From the NCBI RefSeq assembly GCF_014851915.1, contig NZ_JACVAP010000001.1, positions 310,001 to 374,000 on the forward strand: 64,000 nt of DNA, written 5' to 3'. Positions 49,500 to 60,185 of the stretch are shown piece by piece (position 1 is the first letter of the stretch; each line of letters starts with the position of its first letter). Below the pieces are notes generated by a model. The model made no database searches and was not told the origin of the DNA. It saw only the letters and a program-made list of their open reading frames with translations. Both the position numbers and the translations under genes were made by a program. The DNA is from Xanthomonas sp. XNM01. Its GTDB lineage: Bacteria; Pseudomonadota; Gammaproteobacteria; Xanthomonadales; Xanthomonadaceae.

Positions 49500-50615
49500 A
49501 TGGCACCGTTGCACACGTTGACACGACGCCATGTGCTGGCCGGCCTGGCCGGCGCCGCGGCAGGTCTGGCCCTGCCGGTGCGCGGCGCAGGGCCGCAATC
49601 CAGACGCGCCCGCGACAGCATCGGCGTAGCCCTGGTCGGCCTCGGCGGGTATGCCGGCGGACGGCTGGCGCCCGGCCTGCAGCTGACCCGGCACTGTCAC
49701 CTGGCCGGCATCGTCACCGGGACGCCGTCCAAGATCCCCGAGTGGCAGCAGCGCTATGGCATCGCCGACCGGCACGTGTACGACTACGACGGCTTCGACC
49801 GGATCGCCGACGATCCGGCGATCGACGTCGTCTACATCGCCACCCCGAACGACCTGCACATGCCGCTCGCCCTGCGGGCCGCCGCCGCGGGCAAGCATGT
49901 CTGGGTAGAGAAGCCGATGGCGATGGATGCCGCGGAGGCCCAGCGGATGATCGACGCCTGCGCGCGCAACAAGGTGCAGCTGGCGGTCGGCTACCGGCTG
50001 CAGCACGAGCCGAACACGCAGCGGCTGATGGCGATGGCCAGGGAGCGACCGTTCGGCGCGATCCGGCGGGTGACGGCCGATGCCGGATTCGATGCGTTCG
50101 ACGATGTGGGCGCGGAGCGGCCATGGCGGATGGTCGCCAGGCACGGCGGTGGCGCGATGTACGACATGGGCGTGTATGCGCTGCAGGGCGCGCGCTACAC
50201 CACCGGACTGGAGCCGGTGGCGGTCAGCGCGCAGCGCTGGACGCGGCGGCCGCAGCTGTTCGACGAGGTCGACGAGGGCATGCGCTTCACCCTGGAATTC
50301 CCCGACGGCAGCACCGCGGCCTGCTCGACCAGTTTCGGCGCCAACCTCAACACCCTGCGCGCGGACTGCGCGGATGGCTGGTACGAACTTTCGCCGTTCC
50401 AGACCTACGACGGCATCCGTGGGCGGGCCAGCGATGGCCGCGTCTTCGATGCGGTGGTCGAGCACCAGCAGGCGCTGCAGATGGACAACGATGCGCTGGC
50501 GATCCTGCGCGGCACGCCGCCACGGGTGCCGGGCGAGGAAGGCCTGCGTGACATGCGCGTGGTCGACGCGGTGTTCGCCTCGGAGCGCGACGGCGGGCGC
50601 CGGATCGCGCTGTAG
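49500..50615 (+). CDS. Tat-exported Gfo/Idh/MocA oxidoreductase, GFOR-like
   Basis: 371-residue NAD(P)-dependent oxidoreductase of the Gfo/Idh/MocA family. The leader TRRHVLAGLAGAAAGLALP is a twin-arginine signal, so the folded, cofactor-loaded enzyme goes to the periplasm, as for Zymomonas glucose-fructose oxidoreductase. The NADP-binding motif is GVALVGLGGYAGGRLAPGL, and family blocks are YDYDGFDRIADDPAIDVVYI, VEKPMAMDAAEAQRMIDACA (EKP lysine) and GGGAMYDMGVYALQGARYT. The last two match GFOR well. Product lactones could be hydrolysed by the divergent SMP-30 protein, 84 bases away. The sugar is unknown. Confidence 0.87.
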   Translation: MAPLHTLTRRHVLAGLAGAAAGLALPVRGAGPQSRRARDSIGVALVGLGGYAGGRLAPGLQLTRHCHLAGIVTGTPSKIPEWQQRYGIADRHVYDYDGFDRIADDPAIDVVYIATPNDLHMPLALRAAAAGKHVWVEKPMAMDAAEAQRMIDACARNKVQLAVGYRLQHEPNTQRLMAMARERPFGAIRRVTADAGFDAFDDVGAERPWRMVARHGGGAMYDMGVYALQGARYTTGLEPVAVSAQRWTRRPQLFDEVDEGMRFTLEFPDGSTAACSTSFGANLNTLRADCADGWYELSPFQTYDGIRGRASDGRVFDAVVEHQQALQMDNDALAILRGTPPRVPGEEGLRDMRVVDAVFASERDGGRRIAL

Positions 50616-51050
50616 GCGAGGTGCTGCCGGGACCATCGTCCTTGCATCGGAGATCGGCCTCGCGTGGCATGTATCGATTGCGGAGCCGGATGGCGGTCGC
50701 GGCTGCGGCCGCGCCTGCAGAAGCCGCGTGCCGACGAGACGCCGCACCTGTGCAGGGGGCCGCTCTGCTTGTCCCCTTTTCGGAGGCCGACCGCCGTGCA
50801 TGGGCCGCAACTGCGCCGGACACCGGCATGGCGATCGCATTTGCGGCCGCTCCCGGGCCGGAGTCACGCCTTGCGCCACCGCGCTTCCCATCGCGCGCCG
50901 TGATGGCGGTAACCGAACCCTGGCATCGAGGCTCTTCGACGGAGCCCGGGTGGTGGCGGTCGATTGCGGCTGGCGCAGACGACTGCCGACGTTCCGGCAT
51001 GGGCCGGGGCGGGAACGCGCGCGCCCTGATGCCCCGAGCTGCGACGTGTC
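50616..51050. other. Intergenic region, 435 bases
   Basis: Between convergent genes. An open frame on the plus strand (50621-51079) gives an Ala/Arg-rich reading with no recognisable motif and no ribosome-binding site, so I do not call it. No hairpin or repeat was seen. Confidence 0.4.
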
Positions 51051-52109
51051 TTACAGGTCCGGCGACGCCAGCACCGTGATCTCCTCACGGTCGTGGTAGA
51101 GCTGGCGCGCGCGCACGGTCAGCCTGCGGCCGGCCTCGCGTTCGAACAGGTCCAGGCACAGCCGGGTTTCCTGCCAGCGCTTCTTCATCGGCAGCTTCAG
51201 GTTGAAGATCGCATGCCGGCACCAGCCTTCGCGGAACCATTCGGCCATGCGCGAGGCCACCCGCACCGGTTGTTCGACCATGTCGCAGACCATCCAGTCC
51301 AGCGGGCTGGCGGGCCTCCAGCGGAAGCCGTCGGCGCGCAGGTGTTCGACCAGGCCGGTGTCGAGCACGTGCTGGCGCAGCGGGCCGTTGTCGATCGAGG
51401 ACACGCGCAGGTGCTGGCGGGTCAGCACCCAGGTCCAGCCGCCGGGCGCGGCACCGAGGTCGGCGGCGGTCATGCCGGCGCGCATCAGGCGCTCGCGTTC
51501 GCCGGGCTCCAGCATCGTCATCAGCGCCTCTTCCAACTTCAGCGCCGAGCGCGACGGCGCCTCGGGCAGCAGCTTCAGGCGCGGGATGCCCTGCGGCAGC
51601 GGTGAGGCGTCGTGGGTGTCGGCCAGCGCCAGCAGCGCATGGTCGCCATCGAGGAAGCAGATGTGCAGGCGCGGCAGACGCGCGTCCTGGGCCAGATGTC
51701 CGGCCTTGCGCAGCGCGGGCCGCAGCGCGTTGCCGAAGCTGCGGGCCAGCCCGGACAGCGGCTTGCCGGCATCCGAATCGGGATGCTCGACCCAGACATC
51801 GGACACGCGCAGGCCGGCCGGCAACGCGGCCAGCAGCGGGGTGATGCGGTCCTTGGGATCCAGCCCCTGCAGCTCGGCCAGCAGCTGCAGCTTCTGCCGG
51901 GCGAACACCAGGTCGCGGAACGCCAGCGAACGCGCCAGCGCCGCGCCGTCGGCCGCATCGCCGCACAGGAACAGCACGTGGCCGTCATCGCGCCGGGTGC
52001 GCGCATAGCCGGCGACGCCCGCCAGCGCGGCGCGTTCGGTCAGTTCGGCGGCCAGCTCCGGTTCGAAACCGGCGCGGCAGTAGCACAGCAGTCCATGGGC
52101 GGGCGACAT
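51051..52109 (-). CDS. rlmM: 23S rRNA C2498 2'-O-methyltransferase RlmM
   Basis: SAM-dependent ribose methyltransferase that modifies C2498 of 23S rRNA, 352 residues. The N-terminal THUMP-like domain (GLLCYCRAGFEPELAAELTE) precedes the Rossmann methyltransferase with the SAM motif TAADLGAAPGGWTWVLT near residue 215. The catalytic K-D-K-E-type tetrad is in the SPLDWMVCDMV and FNLKLPMKKRW region. These blocks match RlmM/YgdE. The next gene, 37 bases away on its upstream side, is a deaminase on the same strand. Confidence 0.93.
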   Translation of the reverse strand: MSPAHGLLCYCRAGFEPELAAELTERAALAGVAGYARTRRDDGHVLFLCGDAADGAALARSLAFRDLVFARQKLQLLAELQGLDPKDRITPLLAALPAGLRVSDVWVEHPDSDAGKPLSGLARSFGNALRPALRKAGHLAQDARLPRLHICFLDGDHALLALADTHDASPLPQGIPRLKLLPEAPSRSALKLEEALMTMLEPGERERLMRAGMTAADLGAAPGGWTWVLTRQHLRVSSIDNGPLRQHVLDTGLVEHLRADGFRWRPASPLDWMVCDMVEQPVRVASRMAEWFREGWCRHAIFNLKLPMKKRWQETRLCLDLFEREAGRRLTVRARQLYHDREEITVLASPDL

Positions 52110-52146
52110 GCGGATCCTCGTTGCGTTGCGCGCGTGCGTCGGGCGC

Positions 52147-52707
52147 TCAGTAGTGGTCGCCGGCGCCTTCGCCGTAGGCGCGCAGCACCGTGCGGGCCTG
52201 CTCGCGCTGGATGTCGCGGACGACCTCGATGTTGCGCTTGCGCAGCTCGCCGACCCAGTCCGCCGGCAGCGGGCCTTCGTCGAAGCTGGTCAGCTCCATC
52301 ACGTCCTCGGCGCGGGCGCCGATCAGCAGCCGGTCGATGCCGGCCCAGATGGTCGCGCCGAAGCACTGGCAGCATGGCTGCGACGAGGTCGCCAGGGTAA
52401 TCGGCGACAGCTGCTCGTTCAGGCGCGGGGTCTGCAGGCGCTGCTGGGCCAGCATGTAGGCCATGTTCTCGGCATGCGCCAGCGAGGTGTTCTGCGGCAC
52501 CACGCGGTTGACGCCGGCGGCGATCACGCGATGGTCCGGGCCGAACACCACCGCACCGAACGGGCCGCCGCTGCGCGCCTCGACGTTGCGCCGCGACAGT
52601 TCGATCGCCAGCGCGACCTTGGCGTCGTCGTCGGGAAAGACCGCGGACGGATCCAGTGCGTCGTGGATCCAGGCGGGCAGGGTGAGGTGGACTTGCGCGT
52701 AGAGCAT
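52147..52707 (-). CDS. Nucleoside/cytidine deaminase family protein
   Basis: 186-residue Zn-dependent deaminase. The metal site is visible: HAEN in SLAHAENMAYMLAQQ (His-Ala-Glu) and the cysteine pair in SQPCCQCFGATIWAG (PCxxC). Flanks SGGPFGAVVFGPDHRVIAAG and VVPQNTSLAHAE are those of guanine/tRNA-type deaminases. A 30-residue N-terminal lead (VHLTLPAWIHDALDPSAVFP) is extra. The substrate could be guanine, cytosine or a nucleoside; it is not TadA by sequence. It may share a transcript with rlmM. Confidence 0.85.
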   Translation of the reverse strand: MLYAQVHLTLPAWIHDALDPSAVFPDDDAKVALAIELSRRNVEARSGGPFGAVVFGPDHRVIAAGVNRVVPQNTSLAHAENMAYMLAQQRLQTPRLNEQLSPITLATSSQPCCQCFGATIWAGIDRLLIGARAEDVMELTSFDEGPLPADWVGELRKRNIEVVRDIQREQARTVLRAYGEGAGDHY

Positions 52708-52851
52708 TGCGATCGTGGACCGGTGGGGCGAAAGACGGCGCGCAGTGTACGCGCTGCCGATGCACGCTGCCGTGCCGGCAGCGCGGCAGCGTCTTTCGAA
52801 GGCCGCTCAGGCAGATGGCTCCGGTCGCGTGGATGCGGTGCGGGCGGCGCC

Positions 52852-52862
52852 GGGGGGGGGGG
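52852..52862. repeat. Run of 11 guanines
   Basis: An uninterrupted G11 homopolymer in the noncoding gap between the deaminase and the frameshifted DUF6624 gene. Such tracts vary in length and are also a common sequencing-error site. Confidence 0.9.
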
Positions 52863-52916
52863 CTCGCCATGCTCACGGGCGAGATACAGGGGTCGCCGCG
52901 CATGAAGCGCGCCGGC

Positions 52917-54066
52917 TCAGGGCGCGGCGTGCCGGGCGCGCAGCAGCTCCAGATAGGCCTCGGCCGTCCCCATCGCCATGTCGCGCCGACGGGCATCGAG
53001 TCCGGCCGCATCCTCGACAGGCGCCAGCACGAGCGTGCCTGTCTCGCCGGTCACGGTCTGCGTGCCATAGCGTTGCGGCAGTCCCTGCGCCAGCAGGACC
53101 CGGTCGGTCAGCATCGCGAACTGCTGGCGCGACATGCGGCGCTCGCGCATCAGCGGTTCGGCCAGCGCCAGGGCCCGCTGCTGCAGGGCCGGGTCGTCAT
53201 CGGCGTGCTGCACGAGCAGGAAGAAGGTGGACACGCCGTCCCGGCCGACCATCTCGGGGCCGGGAAAACCGACGGTGTCGAGGATCTGCGCGACGCGCGC
53301 GTGGTTGTCCGCATCGGCACGGGCGACGGCTTCCTGCAATGCAGGATCGGGGGTGCCGGCGCGGACGCTCTGCGCGTAGGCATGACGGGCGTCCTGGTCG
53401 GCGGCCACCATCCTGCCCAGTTCCCGGCGCAGTTCGGTGTGGGTCAGGGGCGTGTATGGCGCTGCCAGCGAGCGTGGCGGATCGAGCTCGGCCAGCGACC
53501 TGCCGGCATCGATCCCGGCCTGGAGCGTGTCGATCACGTCGTCCATGGATGGCAGGCCGTAGAAATCGCGGTAGAACAGATGGCCCCTGACTGGAACCGC
53601 CGGCACCACGCGTCCGTGCTCGAGCGCGAACAGCGTGCCGAACTGCTGGGTTCCGCGGTGATCGCGCTCGATCCTGTCGTTGAGGTGGGCCACGGCCAGC
53701 GCATCCACATCGATGCCTACGCGGCTGGAAACCAGGTCGATGACCTCCTGCTGGTAGCCGTAGTCGGCGGAGGCGCGCGAGCAGGTCGCCGGCCGCGTCG
53801 ATCGCGGCGGCGCCGGCGACCGGCGCAGTCGGCCAGCCGGTGTCGGTGAGAAGCCGCCGGAACTCAGCCAGGTCGCCGTCCGAGAGTGGCGCCTGTGCCC
53901 GGCCGTGCAACCGCAGCCAGGCGTCCGCGATGTCCTGGCGGAAGACCGTGCCGCTGGCGATGCGCGGCACGCTGGAGGCGACGTCGGGAGAGCCCGCCGC
54001 CGGCATGGGCAGCAGACCGGTGGCGATGGCGACCAGCAGTGAAAGCGCGGCGGGCAATCGGTTCAT
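52917..54066 (-). pseudogene. Frameshifted exported protein with two DUF6624-like domains
   Basis: A single gene can be read in two frames. Frame 1 starts at ATG 54064-54066 with a signal peptide (RLPAALSLLVAIATGLL, cleavage near AAGSP) and runs through FRRLLTDTGWPTAPVAGAAA. It must change frame near 53773-53779, in a GC-repeat (cgcgcg), to continue as RASADYGYQQEVIDLVSSRV, then to the stop at 52917. The joined protein would be about 383 residues. Both halves carry a GWP/GFP-VG-(about 10)-DYG/HAD-(Q) pattern followed by a YGTQ/GTQQFGT turn, so DUF6624 is tandemly duplicated. A one-base loss in the run explains the break; it may be real or an assembly error. Confidence 0.75.
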
Positions 54067-54123
54067 GGCGATCCTGCATCCTTGCAAGAGCCGGTCGGAA
54101 TGCCCGACCGGCAGGGGGCGGCG

Positions 54124-55881
<1,758 letters not shown>

Positions 55882-56008
55882 GTGGGCGGCAGCTTGGACA
55901 AAGGCGGAAGTCTAGCCGGTCCAGGCACCGGGCGCCGGCCCGGCGGCGTTCATCCGGGCAGGAAGGCGCGGCGTATGCTGGCTGCGCTCCCACCCGCCAA
56001 GGACCGCC

Positions 56009-56269
56009 ATGCAGGTCGCCTACCGCGCCAACAACCTGATCGACGCCCATCTGGCCCGGCACGTGCTCGAGGACGCTGGCATTCCGGCCTTCGTGTTCGG
56101 CGAGAACCTGCTGGGCGCGGGCGGCGAGCTGCCGCTGTTCGGGGTGCTGCGGGTATGCGTGCCCGACAGCGCGCTGGACGAAGCGGACGCAGCGTTGCGT
56201 GCGGCGGGCTTGGGCGAAGAGGGCGACGCCCCCATCGAAGCGGACGACCCCGGCATGCTGCCGGCCTGA
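56009..56269 (+). CDS. DUF2007 small protein
   Basis: 86-residue protein of the DUF2007 family (putative signal-transducing, PII-related fold). It begins [20 protein letters not shown], with [20 protein letters not shown] and [20 protein letters not shown]. These are the family blocks almost in full. The last 20 residues are acidic. The gene is 10 bases in front of msrA on the same strand and they likely form one unit. Function is unknown; many DUF2007 genes lie by redox or metal genes. Confidence 0.85.
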   Translation: MQVAYRANNLIDAHLARHVLEDAGIPAFVFGENLLGAGGELPLFGVLRVCVPDSALDEADAALRAAGLGEEGDAPIEADDPGMLPA

Positions 56270-56279
56270 GGACACGACC

Positions 56280-56942
56280 ATGCTGGGTATCGGTGCCTGG
56301 AAACAACGTCTGCCGCGCGCGGAGGATGCGCTGCCTGGCCGCGACACGCCGATGCCGCTGCGCGACGTGCACCACGTGCATGGCCGACCGCTGCGGATCG
56401 ATGCGCCCGGACTGGAGACGCTGGACGTCGGCATGGGCTGCTTCTGGGGCGCCGAACGCAAATTCTGGAGCCTGGACGGCGTGGTCACCACCGCGGTCGG
56501 TTACGCCGGTGGATCGACTCCGAACCCGACCTACGAGGAAGTGTGTTCCGGCCTGACCGGGCACACCGAGGTGGTGCGCGTCGTCTACGACCCGGCCACG
56601 GTCGGCATCGAGCGGCTGCTGCAGGTGTTCTGGGAGAACCACGACCCGACCCAGGGCATGCGCCAGGGCAACGACGTCGGCACCCAGTACCGCTCGGCGA
56701 TCTACAGCGCCACGCCGCAGCAGCATGCGGCCGCGCTGGCCAGCCGCGACGCGTTCCAGAAAGGACTGGACGCCGCCGGCTTCGGCGCGATCACCACGGA
56801 GATCCTGTCGCCGCCGCCGGCGTTCTACTTCGCCGAGGACGCGCACCAGCAGTACCTGTCCAAGCATCCGAACGGCTACTGCGGGCTGGGCGGCACCGGC
56901 GTCAGCTGCCCGGTCGGGCTGGCGTCGCCGATAGGGGGCTGA
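56280..56942 (+). CDS. msrA: Peptide methionine sulfoxide reductase MsrA
   Basis: Repairs methionine-S-sulfoxide in proteins, 220 residues. The catalytic cysteine is in [19 protein letters not shown] (GCFWG). Other blocks are [56 protein letters not shown] and [20 protein letters not shown]. Resolving cysteines near the end are in [15 protein letters not shown]. The long lead (1-50) before GCFWG matches the xanthomonad and E. coli form. No signal peptide, so cytoplasmic. MsrB is not in the window. Confidence 0.96.
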   Translation: MLGIGAWKQRLPRAEDALPGRDTPMPLRDVHHVHGRPLRIDAPGLETLDVGMGCFWGAERKFWSLDGVVTTAVGYAGGSTPNPTYEEVCSGLTGHTEVVRVVYDPATVGIERLLQVFWENHDPTQGMRQGNDVGTQYRSAIYSATPQQHAAALASRDAFQKGLDAAGFGAITTEILSPPPAFYFAEDAHQQYLSKHPNGYCGLGGTGVSCPVGLASPIGG

Positions 56943-57083
56943 CGGCAGGGGCGGTTCCGGTCGCGAGCGGAGTCGATCCGCCGCGGCATGCCGCGCTGGA
57001 TGCGGGCAACCGACCGCGAACGGGACGGAGGCTGGGGCTGTTCGCCCGTCTGGCCAGCGCCCCATGCTCAAGCCGGCGGCAGC

Positions 57084-57115
57084 TGCCGACGCGCCGTGCG
57101 CAGCGGGCGTCGGCA
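57084..57115 (-). terminator. Terminator-like hairpin after the exported-protein operon
   Basis: Perfect 9-bp stem TGCCGACGC / GCGTCGGCA with a 14-base loop, 19 bases past the stop of the gene ending at 57134, between convergent genes. Confidence 0.4.
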
Positions 57116-57133
57116 CTGCTTCCGGAGCGATGC

Positions 57134-58528
57134 TTAGCCTTCGGCAGTCGCCAGCCCGGGACGCGTGCGCTCGCATGCCGCGTCGCTCTCCCCGGCCTTG
57201 ACCCAGTCGATCCGCTGGTGGTCCAGATCCAGCACCGGCAGTTCACGGCACCAGCGGCGTGCGTGCTCCGGCCCACGGTCGTACCAGCGTGTCGAGATCG
57301 TTTCGGCTCTTGGCGGACGACCGGGCGTGTGGCGCCAGACCAGCAGCCCATCGCCCTGCGGCTGGTCCGCGTCCTGGCAGTCTTGGTCCGGTTCCAGCCG
57401 CAGGCGCCCATCAGCGCCGTCGATGATGCGCGGCGTCTCGACGATGCGACCGTCGCGGTATTCGGGCAACACATAGCAGCTGCGCAGGCGGCCATTGCGG
57501 CGCACATCGAGGAACCAGCTCCCGCGGGTCTCGACTTCCTGCAGGCGGCCATCGACCCAGCGCCAGACGCTGACGCCGTGCGAGGCGGCGCCGCCGCGCG
57601 AGAAGGTGTGGATCAGCTGGCGGGCGGGGTCGAACTCCGGCGAAGTCACCGCGCCCAACAGGTCGCTGATGTCCTCGAACAGTCCGGTCCGCGGATCCTG
57701 GCGCCAGTACTGGTAGGGGATGTTCGGCCCGGCGGGCAGGAACTGGGCCAGCATCAGGTCGGCATGCCCGTCGAAATCCAGGTCGACCACTTCCGGCAGA
57801 TATGGATCGCAGCTGCCCTGCGACTCCGCCGGCAGTACCTGCACGCGGTGGCCGTCGCGATGGATGCCGATGGCGACCACGCCGGGCGTGTTCATGCAGG
57901 CATCGTCCTGTGCGGGCAGCGGGCCATCGAGGAACACGCTGAGCTGCCAGGGCCGGCGCGGGCCGTCTGCACGCAGGTCCACCGGCAGCCGGCGCCGGCC
58001 ATCCGGGCTGAGCCAGTCGCCCCGCCAGCCATCGGCCGTGCGCCGCAGCGTCCAGCGACCGCTGGCGACGCCATCGACGGTTTCATCGATCAGCGCCTGG
58101 CCCTGCGCGTTCACGCGGCCGTCCAGCCGCAGGCGCGGTACGCCCCCGGTCTGGCAGTCGCGCGCATGGCAGTAGAAGCCGTCGATGCGTCCATCGACGA
58201 TGCGGAAGCTGTCGAGCAGGATCGGCTGGGTGCCGATCGTGCCGTGCAGGCTGCCGCTCTCGACCATCACCTCGATGCTGCCCGGCGGCCCGGCCGGCGT
58301 CACCGGCGATGCAGGTGCGACAAGCGGCAGCAGCAGTGCCAGCAGCAGGGCGGGGAGCCGGGAGGGGATGCGGACGTCCTGGGCGCGGCGTGCGGCGTCA
58401 ACGTGGATCGACGAAGGTGACGGTGGTGCGGGCGGCGATGCGTGGGCTGTGGACGCCGCCGGTGATCGACGCGGCCCGTTGGGAGCGGGGCATCGCCGGT
58501 ACCGGACCGGCCTGGCAGAGCGGCGCAC
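57134..58528 (-). CDS. Exported protein of unknown function (operon gene 3)
   Basis: 464 residues if the GTG at 58526-58528 is used; that is the only start before the hydrophobic region, three bases after the upstream stop. The signal-like region (LPALLLALLLPLVAPASPVT) begins about residue 58, so the true start is unclear. The mature part has Cys pairs (YCHARDCQ, ACMNTPG, GSCDPYLPEV), blocks GRWTLRRTADGWRGDWLSPD and VVDLDFDGHADLMLAQFLPA, which looks like an FG-GAP/VCBS-type Asp loop, and FSRGGAASHGVSVWRWVDG. I cannot name the family. It is the last gene of three exported proteins. Confidence 0.62.
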   Translation of the reverse strand: MRRSARPVRYRRCPAPNGPRRSPAASTAHASPPAPPSPSSIHVDAARRAQDVRIPSRLPALLLALLLPLVAPASPVTPAGPPGSIEVMVESGSLHGTIGTQPILLDSFRIVDGRIDGFYCHARDCQTGGVPRLRLDGRVNAQGQALIDETVDGVASGRWTLRRTADGWRGDWLSPDGRRRLPVDLRADGPRRPWQLSVFLDGPLPAQDDACMNTPGVVAIGIHRDGHRVQVLPAESQGSCDPYLPEVVDLDFDGHADLMLAQFLPAGPNIPYQYWRQDPRTGLFEDISDLLGAVTSPEFDPARQLIHTFSRGGAASHGVSVWRWVDGRLQEVETRGSWFLDVRRNGRLRSCYVLPEYRDGRIVETPRIIDGADGRLRLEPDQDCQDADQPQGDGLLVWRHTPGRPPRAETISTRWYDRGPEHARRWCRELPVLDLDHQRIDWVKAGESDAACERTRPGLATAEG

Positions 58529-58531
58529 GAC

Positions 58532-58999
58532 TCAGTCGTCGCCGCAGGGGGTGAGCATACGTGCAACGCCCTCGGGTGCGAGCTCGAACACGCAGCGCAC
58601 CTCGATGCCGGATTCGTAGGTGCGGTGTCCGGCAAGTGCCAGCCGCAGGTGCGGACCGGCGCTGCTCCAGTGCGTGCTGTCGATGTGATGCAGGCCGGCC
58701 GCCACCAGCATGCGGCTGGACGCGACCTGCCAGCCGGGAACGCCGGCGGCATCGTCCGGCTGCAGCCATTGCACGTGGACTTCGCTGGACACATGTTCGT
58801 AGCCGCGATCGACGACGATCGCCCTGACGGCTCCGGGCGTATCGCCGGGCCAGCGTGCGCTGGATACCGTGGTGACACCGGCATCGATCGTCGGTGCGGC
58901 ATCGCCGGCGAGCGCGGCCGGGCGTGGCGCCAGCAGCGCGAGCAGTATCGGCAGCAGGGTGCGCAGTGTCGGGCTGCGGCGGGTCGCGGCGGGCTTCAT
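58532..58999 (-). CDS. Small exported protein of unknown function (operon gene 2)
   Basis: 155 residues from ATG 58997-58999, overlapping the upstream stop (ATGA, 58996-58999), so translation is coupled. The signal peptide is RTLLPILLALLAPRPAALAG. The mature protein has ARWPGDTPGAVRAIVVDRGY, SSEVHVQWLQPDDAAGVPGW and a single late cysteine pair (VRCVFEL, LTPCGDD). It belongs to no family I recognise. It is coupled to an exported DUF3828-like protein upstream and to a larger exported protein downstream. Confidence 0.65.
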   Translation of the reverse strand: MKPAATRRSPTLRTLLPILLALLAPRPAALAGDAAPTIDAGVTTVSSARWPGDTPGAVRAIVVDRGYEHVSSEVHVQWLQPDDAAGVPGWQVASSRMLVAAGLHHIDSTHWSSAGPHLRLALAGHRTYESGIEVRCVFELAPEGVARMLTPCGDD

Positions 59000-59487
59000 C
59001 GGCCGGGCGCCTCCGGCGTCGCATACAGCGTCGCCAGCGAGTCGCCGCGCGGGGTGACCAGATCGTCCAGCTGCCAGCAGCGCGCCGCGTCGCGCACCAG
59101 CACTAGGCGGACCTCGTGCGGCGTGCGCGGGCCCTGATCATCCAGCGCGAACGGATAGCGCATCGCCACGCTGACGCCATGGCCGTCGTCGGCGATCAGC
59201 GTGAACGACGGCGGGGCGGCCATCTCCCCGTCCTGCGCGCCCAGCCACGGGTCATGGTCCAGGTGGCCGACCTCGCCGTTTGCGTAGGCCCATTCGCGCT
59301 GCAGCAACTGCGCGAACCGCGGCGTGAGCCGGGACAGGTCTCCGATGCGCGCCGCGGAGTGGAAATCGGCGTGGTCACGATGGAACGCCTGCGCCCAGGC
59401 CTCCGCCGACGGGCACCGGCCGTGGGCGCCCGGGGAGAACGACAGGGCAAGCAGGGCGGGGGCGAGCAGACGGGACAGCGTGTTCAT
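58996..59487 (-). CDS. Exported DUF3828-like protein (operon gene 1)
   Basis: 163 residues from ATG 59485-59487. The signal peptide is TLSRLLAPALLALSFSPGAHG. The pattern RFAQLLQREWAYANGEVGHLDHDPWLGAQDG is of the kind seen in DUF3828 proteins, where a L-D-x-DP-x-L-x-AQDG block is conserved. The rest reads as an NTF2-like or similar small domain (FTLIADDGHGVSVAMRYPFA, HEVRLVLVRDAARCWQLDDL). It is the first gene of a three-gene unit; 47 bases separate it from a membrane-anchored protein gene upstream on the same strand. Confidence 0.68.
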   Translation of the reverse strand: MNTLSRLLAPALLALSFSPGAHGRCPSAEAWAQAFHRDHADFHSAARIGDLSRLTPRFAQLLQREWAYANGEVGHLDHDPWLGAQDGEMAAPPSFTLIADDGHGVSVAMRYPFALDDQGPRTPHEVRLVLVRDAARCWQLDDLVTPRGDSLATLYATPEAPGR

Positions 59488-59534
59488 CGGGGTGTCGTTC
59501 CTTCGACTTCGATGCGGCGTGCGGCCGTGGCGGC

Positions 59535-60185
59535 TCAGAGCCGGCTGACCGAGCAGACGTAGATCACTTCGCAGGCGCCGGCGCCGCTGTCGTCGCGGCG
59601 GGTGGAACTGCGCCAGCGCCAGCCATCCTGCGCCTGGATCTCGACCAGCCAGCCATCGATCCGCACCCGGTCGTCCTGCGCGACGGCCTGCAGCGCCTCG
59701 GCGACGGCCAGGTCGGACGGAATCATGTGCATGTTGGCGCTGGAGCGGACGATCTCCGCCAGCGGCAGCGGCAGCGGCGGCTGGTCGCTCCAGCGGTAGC
59801 TGTAGAAGCGGCCGCCCTGGCGGATGTCGAGCTGGTCCAGGACCTCGTCGCGGGTCATGCCGTTCCAGCCCAGGGCCAGATCGAGCGGCGAGTAATCGGC
59901 CTCGCGGCCCTGGTGGTAGTCCCGACGCGACAGCACCCGCGCATCGACGCTGAACCCGGCCAGCGGCTTCGCGCTGGCATCGGCCAACGCGAAGCCGCCC
60001 AGGCCGGGCGGCACCGGCGTCTGCAGCGGCTCGGCGCCCGCGCGCACGACCGGCGGCGGCGGGCAACCGGCGGTTCCCGCCCCCAGCCCCGACGGCAGCG
60101 ACACGCCGCGCGGCGAGGAGGGCGAGAACCACCAGCCGGCCAGCCCCAGCAGCAGGGCGGCCAGCAGCAGCCGGTTGAGGGTCAC
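59535..60185 (-). CDS. Membrane-anchored protein of unknown function
   Basis: 216 residues from GTG 60183-60185, overlapping the tal stop as GTGA, so translation is coupled to tal. One N-terminal helix ([18 protein letters not shown]) anchors the rest in the periplasm. The globular part begins near 45 ([20 protein letters not shown]) and includes the [20 protein letters not shown] block and the [20 protein letters not shown] block, plus a Cys pair ([10 protein letters not shown]). Related hypothetical proteins are common in xanthomonads as far as I recall. It is likely part of the tal transcript and may belong with the three exported genes downstream. Confidence 0.68.
   Translation of the reverse strand: MTLNRLLLAALLLGLAGWWFSPSSPRGVSLPSGLGAGTAGCPPPPVVRAGAEPLQTPVPPGLGGFALADASAKPLAGFSVDARVLSRRDYHQGREADYSPLDLALGWNGMTRDEVLDQLDIRQGGRFYSYRWSDQPPLPLPLAEIVRSSANMHMIPSDLAVAEALQAVAQDDRVRIDGWLVEIQAQDGWRWRSSTRRDDSGAGACEVIYVCSVSRL

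Noticed and set aside
50621-51079. Possible small plus-strand gene in the gap before rlmM
   Set aside because: Ala/Arg-rich with no ribosome-binding site, no motif and overlap with the rlmM end.
53772-53780. Two separate genes rather than one frameshifted gene at 52917-54066
   Set aside because: The first part alone has a signal peptide and half a domain, and the second part has no start with a ribosome-binding site; joined, they form two like domains.
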